From positions 130,982-194,981 of the forward strand of contig NZ_LMUI01000019.1 of assembly GCF_009765995.1 (NCBI RefSeq): a stretch of 64,000 bases of DNA, written 5' to 3'. Below the pieces are notes generated by a model that worked only from the letters and a program-made list of their open reading frames with translations, had not been told where the DNA came from and ran no database searches. Made by a program: the position numbers and the translations under genes. This document shows, one piece after another, positions 10,404 through 19,633 of the stretch (its first letter is position 1; every line of letters begins with the position of its first letter). Source of the DNA: Methylocapsa sp. S129. GTDB taxonomy: Bacteria; Pseudomonadota; Alphaproteobacteria; Rhizobiales; Beijerinckiaceae.

Positions 10404-11771
10404 ATGGCCACTGACATTCTTATCGTTGACGATGAAGACGACATTCGCGAGATCGTGTCGGGGATTCTCTCGGACGAGGGCCACGGAACCCGTCTGGCGC
10501 GCAATTCCGACGAAGCGCTTGGCGCCATAGAGGCGCGGCGTCCGCAACTGGTTCTGCTCGACATATGGCTTCAGGGGTCGCGTCTGGACGGCCTGCAATT
10601 GCTCGAGATCATTAAGCAGCAACATCCCAACGTTCCCGTCGTGATGATTTCCGGTCATGGCAACATCGAGACGGCGGTATCGGCGATCAAGCTGGGCGCC
10701 TATGATTTCATTGAAAAGCCGTTCAAAGCCGACCGGCTTATTCTGATCGCCGATCGGGCGCTTGAAACCTCGCGTCTCAAACGCGAGGTCAGCGATCTGC
10801 GCGTCCGTTCGGGGGCGATCAATCGGCTGGTCGGCTCCTCCGCCGCAATCAATAATCTTCGGCGCGTCATCGAGCGGGTCGGCCCGGCCAATTCGCGGAT
10901 TCTCATTTCCGGGCCGGCGGGCGCCGGCAAGGAATTGACGGCCAGACTCATTCACGAACATTCAGGCCGCGCGGACGGGCCATTCCTCGTTATCAATGCG
11001 CCGACGATGACGCCCGATCGGATGGAAAGCGAATTGTTCGGCGTCGAAGCGGGGCCCGATCGGGCTCGGCAAGTCGGAGCGCTTGAGGAAGCCCATGGCG
11101 GGACGCTCTATCTCGACGAAGTGGCCGACATGCCGTTGGAGACCCAGGCCAAGATCCTGCGCGTCCTGGTCGATCAGAATTTTCAGCGGGTGGGCGGTTC
11201 GGCGCGCGTCCATGTCGACGTTCGCATTATTTCCTCGACCAGCCGCGATTTGGCCGAAGCCATCACGGATGGCGGTTTTCGTGAAGATCTGTTCCATCGC
11301 CTTTCAGTCGTGCCGATCCGCGCGCCCTCGCTGTCAGAGCGGCGTGAAGACATTCCCGAACTCATCGAGTTCTTCATGGACCAGGTTTCGACAACCATGG
11401 GCATTGCGCGCCGCCGCATTGGCGCCGATGCGATGGCGGTTCTGCAATCGCATGATTGGCCGGGCAATATCCGGCAGCTACGCAATAACGTCGAGCGGTT
11501 GATGATTCTGGCGGCGGGCGATTCAGAAGCCGAAATCACCGCCGCGATGCTGCCCTCGGAAGTCGGCGCCCTGGTCCCCTCGATCCCGACCGGGGTCGGC
11601 GGCGAGAAGCTGATGAGCCTGCCGTTGCGCGAGGCGCGCGAAGTGTTCGAGCGGGAATATCTTGTCGCGCAGATCAGCCGGTTCGGCGGCAACATATCGC
11701 GCACAGCCGAATTCATCGGCATGGAGCGTTCGGCGCTGCATCGCAAGTTGAAGTCGCTTAACGTCGACTGA
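10404..11771 (+). CDS. ntrX: NtrX-type response regulator
   Basis: This 455-residue partner of NtrY starts 2 bp after the ntrY stop. The receiver carries Asp53 (LLDIW). The AAA+ domain has a modified Walker A (GPAGAGKE) and Walker B LYLDEVAD. The GAFTGA loop is replaced by GVEAGPDRAR, so contact with sigma-54 in the usual way is not expected. Loss of GAFTGA is known for alphaproteobacterial NtrX proteins, which act at other promoters. The C-terminal Fis HTH is intact (ISRTAEFIGMERSALHRKL). Confidence 0.93.
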   Translation: MATDILIVDDEDDIREIVSGILSDEGHGTRLARNSDEALGAIEARRPQLVLLDIWLQGSRLDGLQLLEIIKQQHPNVPVVMISGHGNIETAVSAIKLGAYDFIEKPFKADRLILIADRALETSRLKREVSDLRVRSGAINRLVGSSAAINNLRRVIERVGPANSRILISGPAGAGKELTARLIHEHSGRADGPFLVINAPTMTPDRMESELFGVEAGPDRARQVGALEEAHGGTLYLDEVADMPLETQAKILRVLVDQNFQRVGGSARVHVDVRIISSTSRDLAEAITDGGFREDLFHRLSVVPIRAPSLSERREDIPELIEFFMDQVSTTMGIARRRIGADAMAVLQSHDWPGNIRQLRNNVERLMILAAGDSEAEITAAMLPSEVGALVPSIPTGVGGEKLMSLPLREAREVFEREYLVAQISRFGGNISRTAEFIGMERSALHRKLKSLNVD

Positions 11772-11798
11772 CAATCAAGCCAAACCGCCGAGCCGAGA

Positions 11799-12662
11799 AT
11801 GAGCCGCATCGCCTATGTCAATGGTCGCTATCTCCCTTATGCGGAGGCTGGCGTTCACATTGACGATCGCGGCTATCAATTTGGCGATGGCGTCTACGAG
11901 GTTTGCGAAATCCGCGACGGCGCGCTGATCGACGAGACCCGGCATCTGGCCAGACTGGAACGCTCGCTCGCCGCCCTGGAAATAAAGGCGCCAAGGTCCC
12001 TCACGGCCTTGCGGTTCATCATGCGCGAGGTGGCGGCGCGAAATCGTGTCCGCGACGGCATGGTCTATATTCAAGCGACGCGCGGCGTCGCCCGCCGCGA
12101 TCATGGATTCCCCGATCCTGGAACGACGCCCGGGCTCGTCGTCACGGCCAAGGCGATCGACCGGCGCATCGGCGATGCGCGCGCGGCTATGGGCGTGCGG
12201 GTGATCGTGACGAAAGATTTGCGATGGGCGCGGCCCGACATAAAGAGCCTGCAACTCCTGCCCAATGTCCTCGCCAAGCAGGCCGCGCGCGAGCGCGGCG
12301 CTTATGAGGCGTGGCTGTTGGATGCGAATGGCGATATCACAGAGGGGGCTTCGACCAACGCGTGGATCCTTACCGCGGCCGGCGTGCTGGTGACGCGCCA
12401 GGCGGATCAAGCGATCCTGCGCGGCGTTACGCGGACTACCTTGCTCGCCCTGTTAGCCGGCGAAGGGCTACGTTTTGAAGAACGCGCCTTCTCGCTTGAC
12501 GAAGCCTATGGGGCCCGCGAAGCTTTCCTGACAAGCGCCGTCAATATCGTCATGCCGGTCGTGGCGATCGACGATAAATTGATCGGGGATGGCCGGCCGG
12601 GACCTCTCGCTCTGTCTTTGCGCGGCAAGTTCCACGGCTTCGCCGAGGTCTCCAGCGCCTGA
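11799..12662 (+). CDS. D-amino-acid aminotransferase
   Basis: This 287-residue fold-type IV PLP aminotransferase resembles D-alanine aminotransferase. It begins YVNGRYLPYAEAGVHIDDRG, as usual for the family. The predicted Schiff-base lysine is Lys149 in PDIKSLQLLPN, and ITEGASTNAWIL forms the phosphate-binding region. It would interconvert D-alanine and D-glutamate with 2-oxoacids. A branched-chain or aminodeoxychorismate lyase activity cannot be fully excluded. It lies between ntrX and hfq, a common place in this group. Confidence 0.85.
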   Translation: MSRIAYVNGRYLPYAEAGVHIDDRGYQFGDGVYEVCEIRDGALIDETRHLARLERSLAALEIKAPRSLTALRFIMREVAARNRVRDGMVYIQATRGVARRDHGFPDPGTTPGLVVTAKAIDRRIGDARAAMGVRVIVTKDLRWARPDIKSLQLLPNVLAKQAARERGAYEAWLLDANGDITEGASTNAWILTAAGVLVTRQADQAILRGVTRTTLLALLAGEGLRFEERAFSLDEAYGAREAFLTSAVNIVMPVVAIDDKLIGDGRPGPLALSLRGKFHGFAEVSSA

Positions 12663-12862
12663 CGCGATCAAAATACGGGCGAACGCTATCCACTGCGACA
12701 CGTGTGAAATTTGCATCAGGCTCTAAACTTTGCCTTGCGCCTGTGGCAAGACTGCTTCTAACTGCTAAATATAAGCAAGCGGCGCGATGCAACGAGGGGC
12801 GCCGGCGAAACCAGATGATGTTACGGCCGTCCTCGGCGGCCCAAAACCAATAGGATAAGCTC

Positions 12863-13123
12863 ATGGCGGGCGAAAAAGCACAAAACCTTCAAGACACGTT
12901 CCTGAATCACGTCCGCAAGACGAAGACCTCGGTGACCATCTTCTTGGTCAATGGCGTCAAGTTGCAGGGGTTTGTGACCTGGTTCGATAATTTTTGCTTA
13001 CTCCTGCGCCGCGACGGCCATTCGCAACTGGTCTACAAACACGCGATCTCGACGATTATGCCCGCCAGCCCGATCCAGATGTTTGAGGCCGGCGAAGAGG
13101 GCGCGGTCGCGGACAAGAGTTAG
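12863..13123 (+). CDS. hfq: RNA chaperone Hfq
   Basis: This 86-residue Sm-like protein promotes sRNA-mRNA pairing as a homohexamer. The Sm1 region ([22 protein letters not shown]) is complete and the Sm2 region carries the hallmark YKHAIST. The C-terminal tail is short, as in other alphaproteobacteria. AUG at 12863 follows AGGATAAGCTC. About 200 bp of non-coding DNA upstream likely holds its own promoter. hflX follows, as in E. coli. Confidence 0.97.
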   Translation: MAGEKAQNLQDTFLNHVRKTKTSVTIFLVNGVKLQGFVTWFDNFCLLLRRDGHSQLVYKHAISTIMPASPIQMFEAGEEGAVADKS

Positions 13124-13152
13124 ATGCGTCAAAACAGAGACATAGCGCCTCA

Positions 13153-14514
13153 TTGAGCAAACTTACCCTGAATGATCGCCTGCGCGAGCCGGAACTGTCG
13201 GCGGCGCTTGATACGCGTACGCTGGTTGTCGGCCCTTATCCGTCAATTCATCGCCCCGGCGCCGATCGCGCGGCTTCCGCCCGATCGCCCGAGGCGCGTT
13301 TTGAGGAAGCGTGCGGTCTTGCCCGGGCGATCGATCTCAACCTCGTCGCGTCCGAACGCGTCACTTTGAACGTTATCCGGCCGGCGACCTATCTGGGCAA
13401 GGGCAAGGTCGAAGAGATCGCGGAACTGGTCAAGGCGGATGAAATCGCCCTTGTGGTGATGGATTGCGCACTTTCGCCGGTGCAGCAACGCAATCTTGAA
13501 AAGGCGTTCAAGGCCAAGGTCATCGATCGTACTGGCTTGATTCTCGAGATTTTCGGGCGCCGGGCCCGCACCAGCGAGGGCGTGCTGCAAGTCGAGCTCG
13601 CCCATCTGGCCTACCAGAAATCGCGCCTTGTCCGTTCCTGGACCCATCTTGAACGTCAACGCGGCGGCTTCGGCTTTCTCGGCGGCCCCGGCGAAACCCA
13701 GATCGAGACCGATCGGCGCCTCATTCAGGAGCGGATGATCCGCATCGAACGCGACCTCGAAGGCGTCAAGAAGACACGGGCGCTGCACCGCGCCAGCCGC
13801 AGCGATGTTCCCTATCCAATCGTCGCGCTGGTGGGCTACACCAATGCCGGCAAGTCGACCTTGTTCAATCGGCTGACGAAGGCCGAAGTCGTCGCCGCGG
13901 ATATGTTGTTTGCGACGCTTGATCCAACCATGCGGCTATTGAAGCTGCCCCATGGCGGCGCCGCCATTCTGTCCGATACTGTCGGCTTCATCTCCGATTT
14001 GCCCACCATGCTGATTTCGGCTTTTCGCGCGACTTTGGAAGAAGTTCTCGCAGCGGATGTCATTTTGCACGTGCGCGATATTTCGCATGAGGATAGCGAC
14101 GCCCAGAGCAAAGACGTCGAGGCGATTCTTGGGGAGCTTGGCGTGGCGGTCGGCGCCGAGCGCGTGATCGAAGTCTGGAACAAGCTCGACAAGCTCGACC
14201 CCGAACAGCGGATGGCGATGCTGGATGGGGGCGAGGCCGATGAAGCCCAGCCGCTGGCTGTGTCCGCATTGACCGGGGAGGGGACCGAGCGGCTTCTCGA
14301 CGCCATCGAGGTCCGGCTCGCTCAAGGGCGCAGCCTTCTCGAAATTGAATTAGAGGGCGCCGACGGGCAGGGCCTTCACTGGCTCTACGAAAACACCGAA
14401 GTGATGGGCCGTGAGACTTCGGACGACGGCCGCGTCCAGCTAAAAGTCCGCGTCGCGCCGGATAAGCTCGCGCGTGTGACGCGGCGTTTTGGCGGGGTGA
14501 CGGCGGCGCAATAG
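13153..14514 (+). CDS. hflX: GTPase HflX
   Basis: This 453-residue ribosome-associated GTPase splits or rescues stalled ribosomes in characterised relatives. The N-terminal nucleotide-binding subdomain includes the GTP-binding GFLGGPGETQIETDRR region. The G domain has G1 GYTNAGKST near residues 228-236, G3 DTVGF and G4 NKLD. A TTG at 13153 is the only sensible start ahead of the conserved N-terminus, 29 bp after hfq; the ATG in hfq's wake runs into a stop. Confidence 0.93.
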   Translation: MSKLTLNDRLREPELSAALDTRTLVVGPYPSIHRPGADRAASARSPEARFEEACGLARAIDLNLVASERVTLNVIRPATYLGKGKVEEIAELVKADEIALVVMDCALSPVQQRNLEKAFKAKVIDRTGLILEIFGRRARTSEGVLQVELAHLAYQKSRLVRSWTHLERQRGGFGFLGGPGETQIETDRRLIQERMIRIERDLEGVKKTRALHRASRSDVPYPIVALVGYTNAGKSTLFNRLTKAEVVAADMLFATLDPTMRLLKLPHGGAAILSDTVGFISDLPTMLISAFRATLEEVLAADVILHVRDISHEDSDAQSKDVEAILGELGVAVGAERVIEVWNKLDKLDPEQRMAMLDGGEADEAQPLAVSALTGEGTERLLDAIEVRLAQGRSLLEIELEGADGQGLHWLYENTEVMGRETSDDGRVQLKVRVAPDKLARVTRRFGGVTAAQ

Positions 14515-14557
14515 GGAGAGCACGGCGCCAAACGTCAAAAATCGTTCGCGTAGGCTT

Positions 14558-15238
14558 CTATTGCGCCAATGGTGAGCCAATGCCGCTGAGGATCAGATCG
14601 ATTCCCGCGAGAAAATCCGCACGGTCGTCGTGCGCGCGCAACTGTCCGGCTACGCTGCGGGTGAACGGGTATTCATCCGGATCGAGCTGAGACCAGGCGG
14701 TCGACACCGATTCCAGGAAGTTGGATCTGTCGAGGTCGTGCGCCCGTGCGAACTGCGCGTTGGCCGCGTTCTGCCCGCTGACGCCAAGGATGTAATTCAA
14801 CAACGCGGACGCCGCGGCCCATTGTGCGTCGCCCGGTACGCCAAGAGCGCGAACCTGCTGACCTATGCCTTCGAGAATGCGCACCATGGGCGCCTGCCCC
14901 GGAGCGCGTGTGAGCGCCGAGCCGACCCATGGATGCGCGTCGATCGCGTCGAACATGCCCAGCGCGAGGGTGCGAATGGCCGCCTTCGGCGTCGCGCCGA
15001 CCTGGGGCGCCTCCAGCGTGCGGGCGACGATCGCGTCGCAGGCGGCGGTCGTGAGATCGCTCTTATTGACGATGTGCCAATAAAGCGCGCCAGGACCGGT
15101 GGCGAGCCGTTCGGACAGCGTGCGAAATGTCAGACCGCTTTCTCCGCTGTGGTCCAGGAGCGCGATCGACGCCTCAATGATGCGATCCCGCGAGAGCGCT
15201 TCTTCCCGTCTCTGGCTGCTGCGTGTTTTTTTGACCAT
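14558..15238 (-). CDS. TetR-family repressor
   Basis: From MVKKTRSSQRR at 15238 this is a 226-residue TetR protein. The HTH covers about residues 18-60 (RDRIIEASIALLDHSG then LSERLATGPGALYWHI, with the characteristic Tyr-Trp-His). A helical ligand-binding domain follows. It is divergent from a TetX-like monooxygenase, and two copies of TGGAA-N5-TTCCA lie in the shared promoter, so it very probably controls both genes. An ATG at 15253 gives a five-residue longer form. Confidence 0.88.
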   Translation of the reverse strand: MVKKTRSSQRREEALSRDRIIEASIALLDHSGESGLTFRTLSERLATGPGALYWHIVNKSDLTTAACDAIVARTLEAPQVGATPKAAIRTLALGMFDAIDAHPWVGSALTRAPGQAPMVRILEGIGQQVRALGVPGDAQWAAASALLNYILGVSGQNAANAQFARAHDLDRSNFLESVSTAWSQLDPDEYPFTRSVAGQLRAHDDRADFLAGIDLILSGIGSPLAQ

Positions 15239-15254
15239 GCCCCATCTTGACATA

Positions 15255-15290
15255 TGGAATGTCGTTCCACAATTATGGAATAACGTTCCA
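15255..15290. promoter_or_regulatory. Tandem TetR operators TGGAA-N5-TTCCA
   Basis: Two 15-bp dyads lie between the divergent genes: TGGAATGTCGTTCCA at 15255-15269 and TGGAATAACGTTCCA at 15276-15290. They are 21 bp centre to centre, two helical turns. Nine to eleven bases of flanking sequence are also shared (ATGGAAT...CGTTCCA). Position, symmetry and duplication make them the likely binding sites of the adjacent TetR protein. Confidence 0.8.
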
Positions 15291-15337
15291 TAGCCGTCCG
15301 CCGTTCCCCGGCGGCGGCCTAAAATCACGAAAGAATT

Positions 15338-16474
15338 ATGATGAATACTCCAGTTGCGATCATCGGCGCCGGGCTCGGCGGCCTGATGCTTGCCCGCGTC
15401 CTTCACGTGCACGGTATCGCCGCGACGGTCTACGAAGCGGAAGCCTCAGCAGACGCACGGGCGCAGGGGGGCATGCTCGATATCCACGAAAACAATGGAC
15501 AGCTCGCACTCAAGGCGGCGGGGCTCTTCGAAGAGTTTCTCGCGATCATCCACGCCGGGGGGCAGGCGACGCGGGTGCTCGACAAGAAAGGCGCAGTCCT
15601 GCTTGATGAACCCGACGACAGCGCAGGCGGTCGACCTGAGGCGCCCCGAGGCGAGCTTCGGCGGATTCTGCTGGGCTCGCTTCCCGCCGGCACAGTCCGC
15701 TGGGGACACAAACTCACAGCGGCGGCTCCGCTCAGCGGCGGGCGGCACGTATTGACCTTTGCCGACGGCTCGACGGCGACGACCGACCTCCTCGTGGGCG
15801 CCGACGGCGCCTGGTCGAAAGTTCGTCCGCTTCTTTCCCCAGCGAAACCAACCTATGTCGGCGCCTCATTCATCGAGACGTACTTGTTTGACGGCGACAC
15901 CCGTCATAAGGCGAGCGCGGAAGCGGTTGGCGGGGGCGCGCTGTTTGCGCTGGCGCCGGGAAAAGCCATTATGGCGCACCGCGAGCCCAATGGCGTGCTG
16001 CACACCTATGTGGCGTTGAATAAGCCGGAGGACTGGATCGCCCGCATCGACTTTTCCGACCCGGCGACGGCCTTGGCCGGCGTCGCCGAGGAATTCGACG
16101 GCTGGGCTCCGGCGCTGACGGCGCTCATCACCGACGGTGAAACGGACCCTGTGCCGCGTCCCATTCATGCGCTTCCGGTCGAGCACAGATGGGACCGCGT
16201 ACGCGGGGTGACGCTGCTCGGCGATGCGGCGCACCTGATGGTGCCATCTGGCGAAGGCGCCAATCTCGCCATGTTCGACGGCGCGGAGCTCGGCAAGGCC
16301 ATCGCCGCCAACCCGGGTGACGTTGAAACCGCGTTGATCGCGTATGAAAAGGACCTCTTTCCCCGTAGCGCGTCCGAGGCGGCGGCGGCGGAAGAGATCC
16401 TCAAATTATGTCTCGGCCCCAACGCGCCTCAAAGCTTGGTTGACTTCTTCGCCCATAACCAGCCCGACAAGTAG
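15338..16474 (+). CDS. TetX-like FAD-dependent monooxygenase
   Basis: This 378-residue group A flavin monooxygenase carries the three family motifs. They are the Rossmann GAGLGGLML at about residues 10-18, the DG motif GADGAWSKVR, and the FAD-ribityl GDAAHLMVPSGEGANLAMFDGAELG region. GGMLDIHENNGQLALKAAG is strongly reminiscent of TetX, which hydroxylates and inactivates tetracyclines. The divergent TetR supports a drug-inducible role. The actual substrate could be another aromatic or polyketide. GAAAG lies upstream of the ATG; an ATG at 15341 is an alternative. Confidence 0.85.
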   Translation: MMNTPVAIIGAGLGGLMLARVLHVHGIAATVYEAEASADARAQGGMLDIHENNGQLALKAAGLFEEFLAIIHAGGQATRVLDKKGAVLLDEPDDSAGGRPEAPRGELRRILLGSLPAGTVRWGHKLTAAAPLSGGRHVLTFADGSTATTDLLVGADGAWSKVRPLLSPAKPTYVGASFIETYLFDGDTRHKASAEAVGGGALFALAPGKAIMAHREPNGVLHTYVALNKPEDWIARIDFSDPATALAGVAEEFDGWAPALTALITDGETDPVPRPIHALPVEHRWDRVRGVTLLGDAAHLMVPSGEGANLAMFDGAELGKAIAANPGDVETALIAYEKDLFPRSASEAAAAEEILKLCLGPNAPQSLVDFFAHNQPDK

Positions 16475-16494
16475 CCGCCCAGCACGCCAGATCT

Positions 16495-17307
16495 TCAATC
16501 AACCAATGGGCCGAGCGCCTCGATGCATTCCAGCCGATAGCTGGGATCGACCCCATCGTCCATGTCCCAGCTCGCGGAAAGCCCCGCATGGGCCAGCGAA
16601 AACTCAAGCACCCGCGAGACGTCCAGAGAAAGCCGCGCTGAATAAAGCCGCGCCAAGCGCTTCATCCGGCCGGTGTCGTGAACAATCTCGGCGTGAGGCC
16701 ACGGATTGGCCAATAGGTTGGCGGTTTCATAGGTACGCTCCCCGATGAGCGCTTTGGGATCTATGGCAAGCCAGCCGCGCGCCCCGCCGTCGAGCACATT
16801 GGAATGATGCAAATCGCCATGCAATGGAACGATGTCGCGTTGGCTGGCGAGCAGACGGCGGGCGATTGCGGCGCAGCGGGATAGTAGCGGCTGATCTTCC
16901 GCTCGCCCGAATAGCGAGGCGAATTGATGTTCGAGCGGCGTCAGGCTGGTCGGGACCGGCCGCGGCCGCGGCGCGTGAAGTCTCAAGACCGTGTCAGCAA
17001 GGATTTCGGCTGCTTGGATGTCCGCGCCGGAAGTCGCCATATTGACGAGCGACAACGGGCCGTTCACACGCTCCATCAGGATCGCATCATTGTCCGCCTC
17101 GATGATGCGAACGGCGGCCTCGCCATCAAGATATCTGAGTAGGTCCGTTCCATCTCGCTCGTCGCTTGCCGGCTTGAATATCTTGAGCATCGCCAAAATG
17201 GCGCCCTGCCGCACCGGCATGAGCCAGCTCGACCGCGTCTCCATCAGGTCGCCATCCGGGACCAGGCTCCAGTTGGCGAGACGACCGGCGAGTTCTGGAT
17301 TGGTCAT
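16495..17307 (-). CDS. APH(6)-like aminoglycoside/hydroxyurea kinase
   Basis: From the ATG at 17307 (AAGG seven bp upstream) the protein has 270 residues. It shows the hallmark catalytic loop LHGDLHHSNVLDGGARGW followed by LAIDPKALIGERTYETANLL, close to the streptomycin 6-phosphotransferase/hydroxyurea resistance kinase family. Such enzymes inactivate streptomycin by O-phosphorylation. The ATG at 17355 would add 16 residues. It is convergent with the tetX-like gene, 20 bp apart. Chromosomal relatives of this family do not always confer resistance. Confidence 0.85.
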   Translation of the reverse strand: MTNPELAGRLANWSLVPDGDLMETRSSWLMPVRQGAILAMLKIFKPASDERDGTDLLRYLDGEAAVRIIEADNDAILMERVNGPLSLVNMATSGADIQAAEILADTVLRLHAPRPRPVPTSLTPLEHQFASLFGRAEDQPLLSRCAAIARRLLASQRDIVPLHGDLHHSNVLDGGARGWLAIDPKALIGERTYETANLLANPWPHAEIVHDTGRMKRLARLYSARLSLDVSRVLEFSLAHAGLSASWDMDDGVDPSYRLECIEALGPLVD

Positions 17308-17428
17308 TCCCTGCCTTAGACGCGAGGCGGCGTTTCGGGAATTGATGGGGCGCAAGCCTATCGGAGAGGCTGCGCATCAATTCATTGAAACGACCGTGAT
17401 GTCCAACCTGGGCATTCCGGCGGCCGGT

Positions 17429-17998
17429 TCAACTTTCCGTCGCTTCACAAAGCCGGAGCATCGTGCGCCAATTTCGCGACGTCCCAATCGTTTGCAGCAT
17501 TTTGTCAAAATAGGCGTTCGTCAATTTGCTGCGCGCGACGCCATTGGGCAAGCGCAGGTAGACTTCCCTGTCGCGCACGATGAATTCATCCGGCGAGGAG
17601 CGATGCGGGTCGAGCGCGGTGATAAGGTCCGCGCTCGGCCGGGCGGCCAAGCACATCACATGAAGCATGGCTGGATCGGCGCCAGCGCGAAGGAAAGGAT
17701 TGCCGTTGACGATCGCGCGCAATTCGGCGCTGCTCCTGAGAATGACCGGCGCGTCGATTCCAACACGCCGGCGAATTTGGGCGGCGACAATGGGCGCCAG
17801 GCCGCTCGCGACCGCCGCCGGCGCCGCAAACACAACATTGCCGCTCTGAATGATTGTTTGAACCTGCGAACAGCCGGCGCTCTCAAAAATCGTCTTGAGA
17901 TCGCTCATCGCCAGCTTGTTGGCGCCCCCGACATTGACGCCGCGCAGAAGGGCGACATGGACATCCGCTCTTTTCGTCCGCGCGGGATCGGCGGTCAT
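17429..17998 (-). CDS. DUF1697 family protein
   Basis: From the ATG at 17998 this is a 189-residue DUF1697 protein. It begins with the family signature VALLRGVNVGGANKLAM and continues with TIIQSGNVVF and the C-terminal RNWRTMLRL. No biochemical role is established. Its start overlaps the mazG stop in an ATGA arrangement, so it is translationally coupled to mazG. The upstream ATG at 18034 would lie inside mazG and is less likely. Confidence 0.85.
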   Translation of the reverse strand: MTADPARTKRADVHVALLRGVNVGGANKLAMSDLKTIFESAGCSQVQTIIQSGNVVFAAPAAVASGLAPIVAAQIRRRVGIDAPVILRSSAELRAIVNGNPFLRAGADPAMLHVMCLAARPSADLITALDPHRSSPDEFIVRDREVYLRLPNGVARSKLTNAYFDKMLQTIGTSRNWRTMLRLCEATES

Positions 17999-18828
17999 GC
18001 CTGCTCGCGCTCGCCGAGCTTGGCTTCGTCCCAAAGCGCGTCCATTTCTTCAAGGCTCGCTTCGCTGGGATGACGGCCCTGCTGGCCGAGCCGAGCCTCG
18101 ATATGCGCGAATCTTCGCTCGAATTTCGCATTGGCTCCCCGCAGGGCGGCCTCCGGGTCGACGCTCAGGTGGCGCGCGAGATTGGCGACGACAAAGAGAA
18201 GATCGCCAACTTCGCCCTTTACCCCCTCGGAATCGCCCGCCGCCAGCGCTCCTTCAATCTCCGCTGTTTCCTCGCGCAATTTGGCGAGGACCGCACGGGG
18301 ATCATTCCAATCGAAACCGACCTTGCTCGCCTTCTCTTGCAGCTTCACCGCGCGCGTCAGGGCGGGCAGGGCGAGCGGCGCTCCAGCAAGAGCGCCGACC
18401 GGCGGCTCTTCTGGTGCGCCGGCCTCGCGCCGCGCCTGCGCGCGATCGAGCTTCTCCTGCGCCTTGATCCGCCCCCAAAGCGCTTTGACCTCCGCGGGCG
18501 ACAAGTCGCGCGCGTTAGTGAAGACATGGGGATGCCGGCGGATCAGCTTCGTCGTGATCGCCTCGACCACGCCGCCAAAGTCGAAATGTCCGGCTTCCTG
18601 CGCCATGCGCGCATGGAAGGCAACCTGGAGCAACAGGTCGCCGAGTTCGTCGCGCAAGTCGGCGATATCGCCGCGTTCGATGGCGTCGACAACTTCATAC
18701 GCCTCCTCGAGCGTATAAGGCGCGATGGTCGAGAAGCTCTGCTCGAGATCCCAGGGACAGCCGGTGACCGGCGTACGCAAGGCCGCCATAATATCCAGCA
18801 GCGAAGCGATATCGCGCGAAGGCTTCAT
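17995..18828 (-). CDS. mazG: Nucleoside triphosphate pyrophosphohydrolase MazG
   Basis: This all-alpha NTP pyrophosphatase cleaves (d)NTPs to monophosphates and PPi. From MKPSRDIASL at 18828 it has 277 residues. The first MazG domain has CPWDLEQSF, then EEAYEVVDAIE and ELGDLLLQVAFHA with the metal-binding acidic residues. The second domain has WNDPRAVLAKLREETAEIE and VGDLLFVVANLARH. An ATG at 18894 would add 22 residues and would begin inside the csp terminator, so the internal start is preferred. Confidence 0.92.
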   Translation of the reverse strand: MKPSRDIASLLDIMAALRTPVTGCPWDLEQSFSTIAPYTLEEAYEVVDAIERGDIADLRDELGDLLLQVAFHARMAQEAGHFDFGGVVEAITTKLIRRHPHVFTNARDLSPAEVKALWGRIKAQEKLDRAQARREAGAPEEPPVGALAGAPLALPALTRAVKLQEKASKVGFDWNDPRAVLAKLREETAEIEGALAAGDSEGVKGEVGDLLFVVANLARHLSVDPEAALRGANAKFERRFAHIEARLGQQGRHPSEASLEEMDALWDEAKLGEREQA

Positions 18829-18873
18829 GGGCGGCGTTCCTGCTGCTGGCCGATTCCTGGCGTGCCTTCGATC

Positions 18874-18903
18874 AAAAAAAACGCGGCCGCTCATGCGGCC
18901 GCG
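18874..18903 (-). terminator. Intrinsic terminator of the cold-shock gene
   Basis: On the minus strand a perfect 9-bp CGCGGCCGC/GCGGCCGCG stem (18903-18895 with 18890-18882) encloses a 4-base loop and is followed by eight Ts (18881-18874). It lies about 55 bp after the cold-shock gene stop and upstream of mazG. It separates the two genes transcriptionally. Confidence 0.9.
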
Positions 18904-18955
18904 CGCTCACTCTTCGAGACAGGGTCTCCAAGACCTCCGCCAAAGCGCTACGCTT

Positions 18956-19633
18956 CTATATAGAGAGCGAGACCGCTTCACGACCCTTGGGCGTATCGAC
19001 CACGCGCATGTTGACGCTCTGGCCTTCGGCCAGATGCGTAACGCCAGCGGGCCCAAGGATCGAGATATGGACGAAGACGTCCTTGCCGCCGTCGTCGCTC
19101 GCCACAAAACCGAAGCCCTTGGCGTCGTCGAACCATTTGACCTTGCCCGCGACGCTGACCGCGGTCGACGGATCTGGCGCAGCCCGTCGCGGCGGGCGGG
19201 GCGCGTCCCCGAACGACCGCTGCGGGGCGCGCTCCACCGCGCCGGCGGTATCGACCTCCAGCACGCGCGTCACCTGCGCGCCCTTCGCGCCGGCGCCCAC
19301 CTGAACGCGCAACTTCGCGCCCGGCGGCACCGAATCGTGCCCCGAAGCGTGCAGTGCGTTCACATGCAGAAACGCGTCGCCCTGACCGTTCGCTAGTTCG
19401 ACAAAGCCGTAGCCTTTATCCGCCTTGAACCATTTGACGACCGCGTCCACCGTCGGCCCGGTCGCGGGCGACGAAGGCGCTCCTGGGGCGGCCCCGCCCG
19501 GGGCGCTGCTGGCGAATCCGCCCGCGCCGCTATCGAAGCTGCGCGAGGTGCGGGGGCGCGATTCATAGGGCATCGGCCCATCATCGTCGAAACCACGCTT
19601 CCTTGGCGCCCGAAAATCCTTACCCTTGCTCAT
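18956..19633 (-). CDS. Double cold-shock-domain protein (CspA family)
   Basis: This 225-residue protein contains two CSDs. The first is at about residues 61-125 (VVKWFKADKGYGFVEL, then DAFLHVNAL). The second is at about 158-225 (GKVKWFDDAKGFGFVASDD, then DVFVHISIL). Both keep the KGFGF/VFVH RNA-binding residues, with KGYGF/AFLH in the first. The N-terminal 55 residues are basic, Gly/Ala/Ser-rich and likely disordered. The start at 19633 has AGGGA five bp upstream. It likely binds RNA or single-stranded DNA as an antiterminator or chaperone. Confidence 0.9.
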   Translation of the reverse strand: MSKGKDFRAPRKRGFDDDGPMPYESRPRTSRSFDSGAGGFASSAPGGAAPGAPSSPATGPTVDAVVKWFKADKGYGFVELANGQGDAFLHVNALHASGHDSVPPGAKLRVQVGAGAKGAQVTRVLEVDTAGAVERAPQRSFGDAPRPPRRAAPDPSTAVSVAGKVKWFDDAKGFGFVASDDGGKDVFVHISILGPAGVTHLAEGQSVNMRVVDTPKGREAVSLSI

